Under the pieces are notes generated by a model that made no database searches, was not told the origin of the DNA, and saw only the letters and a program-made list of their open reading frames with translations. The position numbers and the translations under genes were made by a program. This document shows, piece by piece, positions 41,290-42,110 of a stretch of DNA of 42,110 nt. The stretch spans positions 1 to 42,110 of the forward strand of contig DFZA01000013.1 in NCBI GenBank assembly GCA_002382665.1. The letters run 5' to 3'. This DNA comes from Peptococcaceae bacterium UBA4068 (GTDB taxonomy: Bacteria > Bacillota > Dehalobacteriia > UBA4068). Numbering within the stretch: position 1 is the stretch's first letter; the number at the start of each line of letters is the position of its first letter.

Positions 41290-41784
41290 ATGATTTCATC
41301 ACTGCAAATTAGCGATATGGGGACACTGCTAAAAAAATCACCTGATGCAATAGCAAAATTGTCCGGCAGTAGCGATTTCCCGGATATTAAAGGAATAGTG
41401 TACTTGTATCAAACAAAAAGGGGCGTAATACTGGCTTCCCGAGTCACCGGACTACCATATGAGACAAATCCATGTAACAGCAATGTTTTCGGCTTTCATA
41501 TCCATCAAGGAACATCTTGCACCGGAAACCCCGAGAATCCGTTTGCCGCCACCGGCGGGCATTATAATCCGGGTAATTGCGATCACCCTCACCATGCCGG
41601 CGATCTTCCCCCGCTGTTTGGCAATAACGGATTGGCATTAATGTCGGTGTTAACCAACCGGTTTACCGTTGCCGAGGTAATAGGGCATACTGTTGTTGTA
41701 CATAGAAACCCGGATGATTTTACGACCCAGCCTGCAGGAAATTCCGGACCCAAAATTGCTTGCGGAATTATTCGCCGCCGCTAG
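41290..41784 (+). CDS. Cu/Zn superoxide dismutase-like protein
   Basis: 164 residues. FGFHIHQGTSCTG, TGGHYNPGNCDHPHHAGDLP and VVVHRNPDDFTTQPAGNSGP followed by KIACGII reproduce the SodC metal-site layout: His-x-His, two further His, Asp, a late His, and the Cys pair. The usual active-site Arg before the last Cys reads Lys. Unlike classical bacterial SodC it has no signal peptide, so it is probably cytoplasmic. AGGAGGTG lies 6 nt upstream of the ATG at 41290. Dismutase activity is likely but unproved. Confidence 0.82.
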   Translation: MISSLQISDMGTLLKKSPDAIAKLSGSSDFPDIKGIVYLYQTKRGVILASRVTGLPYETNPCNSNVFGFHIHQGTSCTGNPENPFAATGGHYNPGNCDHPHHAGDLPPLFGNNGLALMSVLTNRFTVAEVIGHTVVVHRNPDDFTTQPAGNSGPKIACGIIRRR

Positions 41785-41814
41785 AAAGCGGCTTTGTCTG
41801 AAATTTGTTATGAG

Positions 41815-41890
41815 CTAATACTTTAGTTACTTAGATACTTGTTTGACATGCAAGAGGTCACTGGTTGACTTTTGTATAGCACCACCCAAA
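41815..41890 (+). pseudogene. Decayed tRNA-Val(GAC)-like sequence
   Basis: TTGACAT flanked by CTTGT and GCAAG forms an intact anticodon arm with anticodon GAC, followed by AGGTCACTGGTT as in the intact tRNA-Val. The T loop, the second T-stem strand and the acceptor are degenerate (GACTTTTGTATAGCACCACC), and the 5' half is only partly recognisable. It is followed by one arm of a GCCTGCTAT terminator that ends at the IS junction. Confidence 0.6.
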
Positions 41891-41943
41891 AGGCCTGCTA
41901 TCTTAATGGACTGAACCAGTAAAAACGGACAATGACAAAAAGG

Positions 41944-41979
41944 ACCTCCTATCGTAGAATAGAAACTACGATAGGAGGT
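41944..41979 (+). promoter_or_regulatory. Hairpin sequestering the IS orfA ribosome binding site
   Basis: A perfect 14-bp stem (41944-41957 with 41966-41979) contains the AGGAGG at 41973-41978, 7 nt before the ATG at 41986. Identical to the hairpin at 132-167. Confidence 0.7.
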
Positions 41980-41985
41980 TTTGTT

Positions 41986-42110
41986 ATGCCAAGAGAAAAG
42001 GGAACACTAAACACACCACAGAACATCATAGATGAAATTGTGGCAAAGCACAAAGCCGGTGCTACAAGAAGAGAACTGGCAGAGGAATATGGGAAACCAT
42101 ACAAAACTAT
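41986..42110 (+). CDS. IS3-family transposase OrfA, N-terminal fragment
   Basis: 41 codons running off the window, identical to the fragment at 1-125. The visible part is the beginning of the helix-turn-helix domain. Confidence 0.75.
   Translation, partial: MPREKGTLNTPQNIIDEIVAKHKAGATRRELAEEYGKPYKT

Larger units (their letters stand above)
41907..42110 (+). mobile_element. IS3-family (IS150-like) element, right-end fragment
   Basis: The exact reverse complement of 1-204. It starts TGGACTGAACCAGTAAAAAC and reads into orfA. The four bases before the end (TTAA) are the same at both junctions. Its insertion cuts off the second arm of a terminator behind the decayed tRNA. Confidence 0.8.

Noticed and set aside
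39531..41903. CRISPR-like direct repeats
   Set aside because: The recurring GCCTGCTAT segments are terminator arms with no regular spacing or spacers.

Overview
The window looks like a chromosomal segment of a low-to-mid GC Bacillota. The strongest sign is the block rimP-nusA-ylxR-ylxQ-infB-rbfA-nrnA-truB/ribF-rpsO-pnp in the usual Firmicutes order. Supporting signs are a split glycine decarboxylase (gcvPA/gcvPB), YkoEDC-type ECF transport genes, BirA/BioY and CoaX. Negativicutes or a related anaerobic clostridial lineage is my best guess, but no rRNA or other decisive marker is present. Nearly all of it is ordinary housekeeping DNA. No phage, CRISPR array or recognisable defence island was found.

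Layout. 1-204 and 41907-42110 are inverted copies of the first 204 bp of an IS3-family (IS150-like) element, so both ends run outward into IS copies. 205-6865 is a loosely organised accessory stretch: an Imm5-like protein, a GNAT acetyltransferase, an acyl-CoA synthetase with an attenuator-like leader, an AT-rich lipoprotein gene, a flavodoxin, a membrane-anchored protein, hypoxanthine phosphoribosyltransferase and a GIY-YIG-like protein. 6892-7170 is a non-coding multi-hairpin element bounded by two similar terminator hairpins. 7196-11297 (minus strand) is ykoE-ykoD-ykoC plus a DUF169 gene. 11418-13963 holds dusB and comM. 14114-17935 holds a DUF1015 gene, coaX and a birA-bioY operon with a clear BirA operator on its own promoter.

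18575-25711 (minus strand) is a one-carbon operon, gcvT-gcvH-gcvPA-gcvPB-lplA-fhs. Its genes would move carbon between glycine, CO2, methylene-THF, formyl-THF and formate, with a lipoate ligase to activate GcvH. It has a good promoter and a leader of about 184 nt that ends in an intrinsic terminator. The formate-THF ligase is divergent. 25968-37878 (minus strand) is the transcription/translation block. In it TruB and RibF are one continuous polypeptide, and the rimP-nusA operon starts with a promoter followed at once by a terminator, as expected for NusA autoregulation by attenuation.

38146-39343 holds ftcD (another THF one-carbon enzyme) and a DUF2007-like gene. Then come tRNA-Val(GAC), a second structured element related to the one at 6892-7170, a lytic transglycosylase, a class 3 lipase, a Cu/Zn SOD-like protein and a decayed second tRNA-Val cut by the right-hand IS.

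The observations most worth following are the two related structured intergenic elements, the TruB-RibF fusion, the divergent FTHFS in the glycine-cleavage operon, the gcvT leader, and the DUF169 gene attached to ykoEDC.
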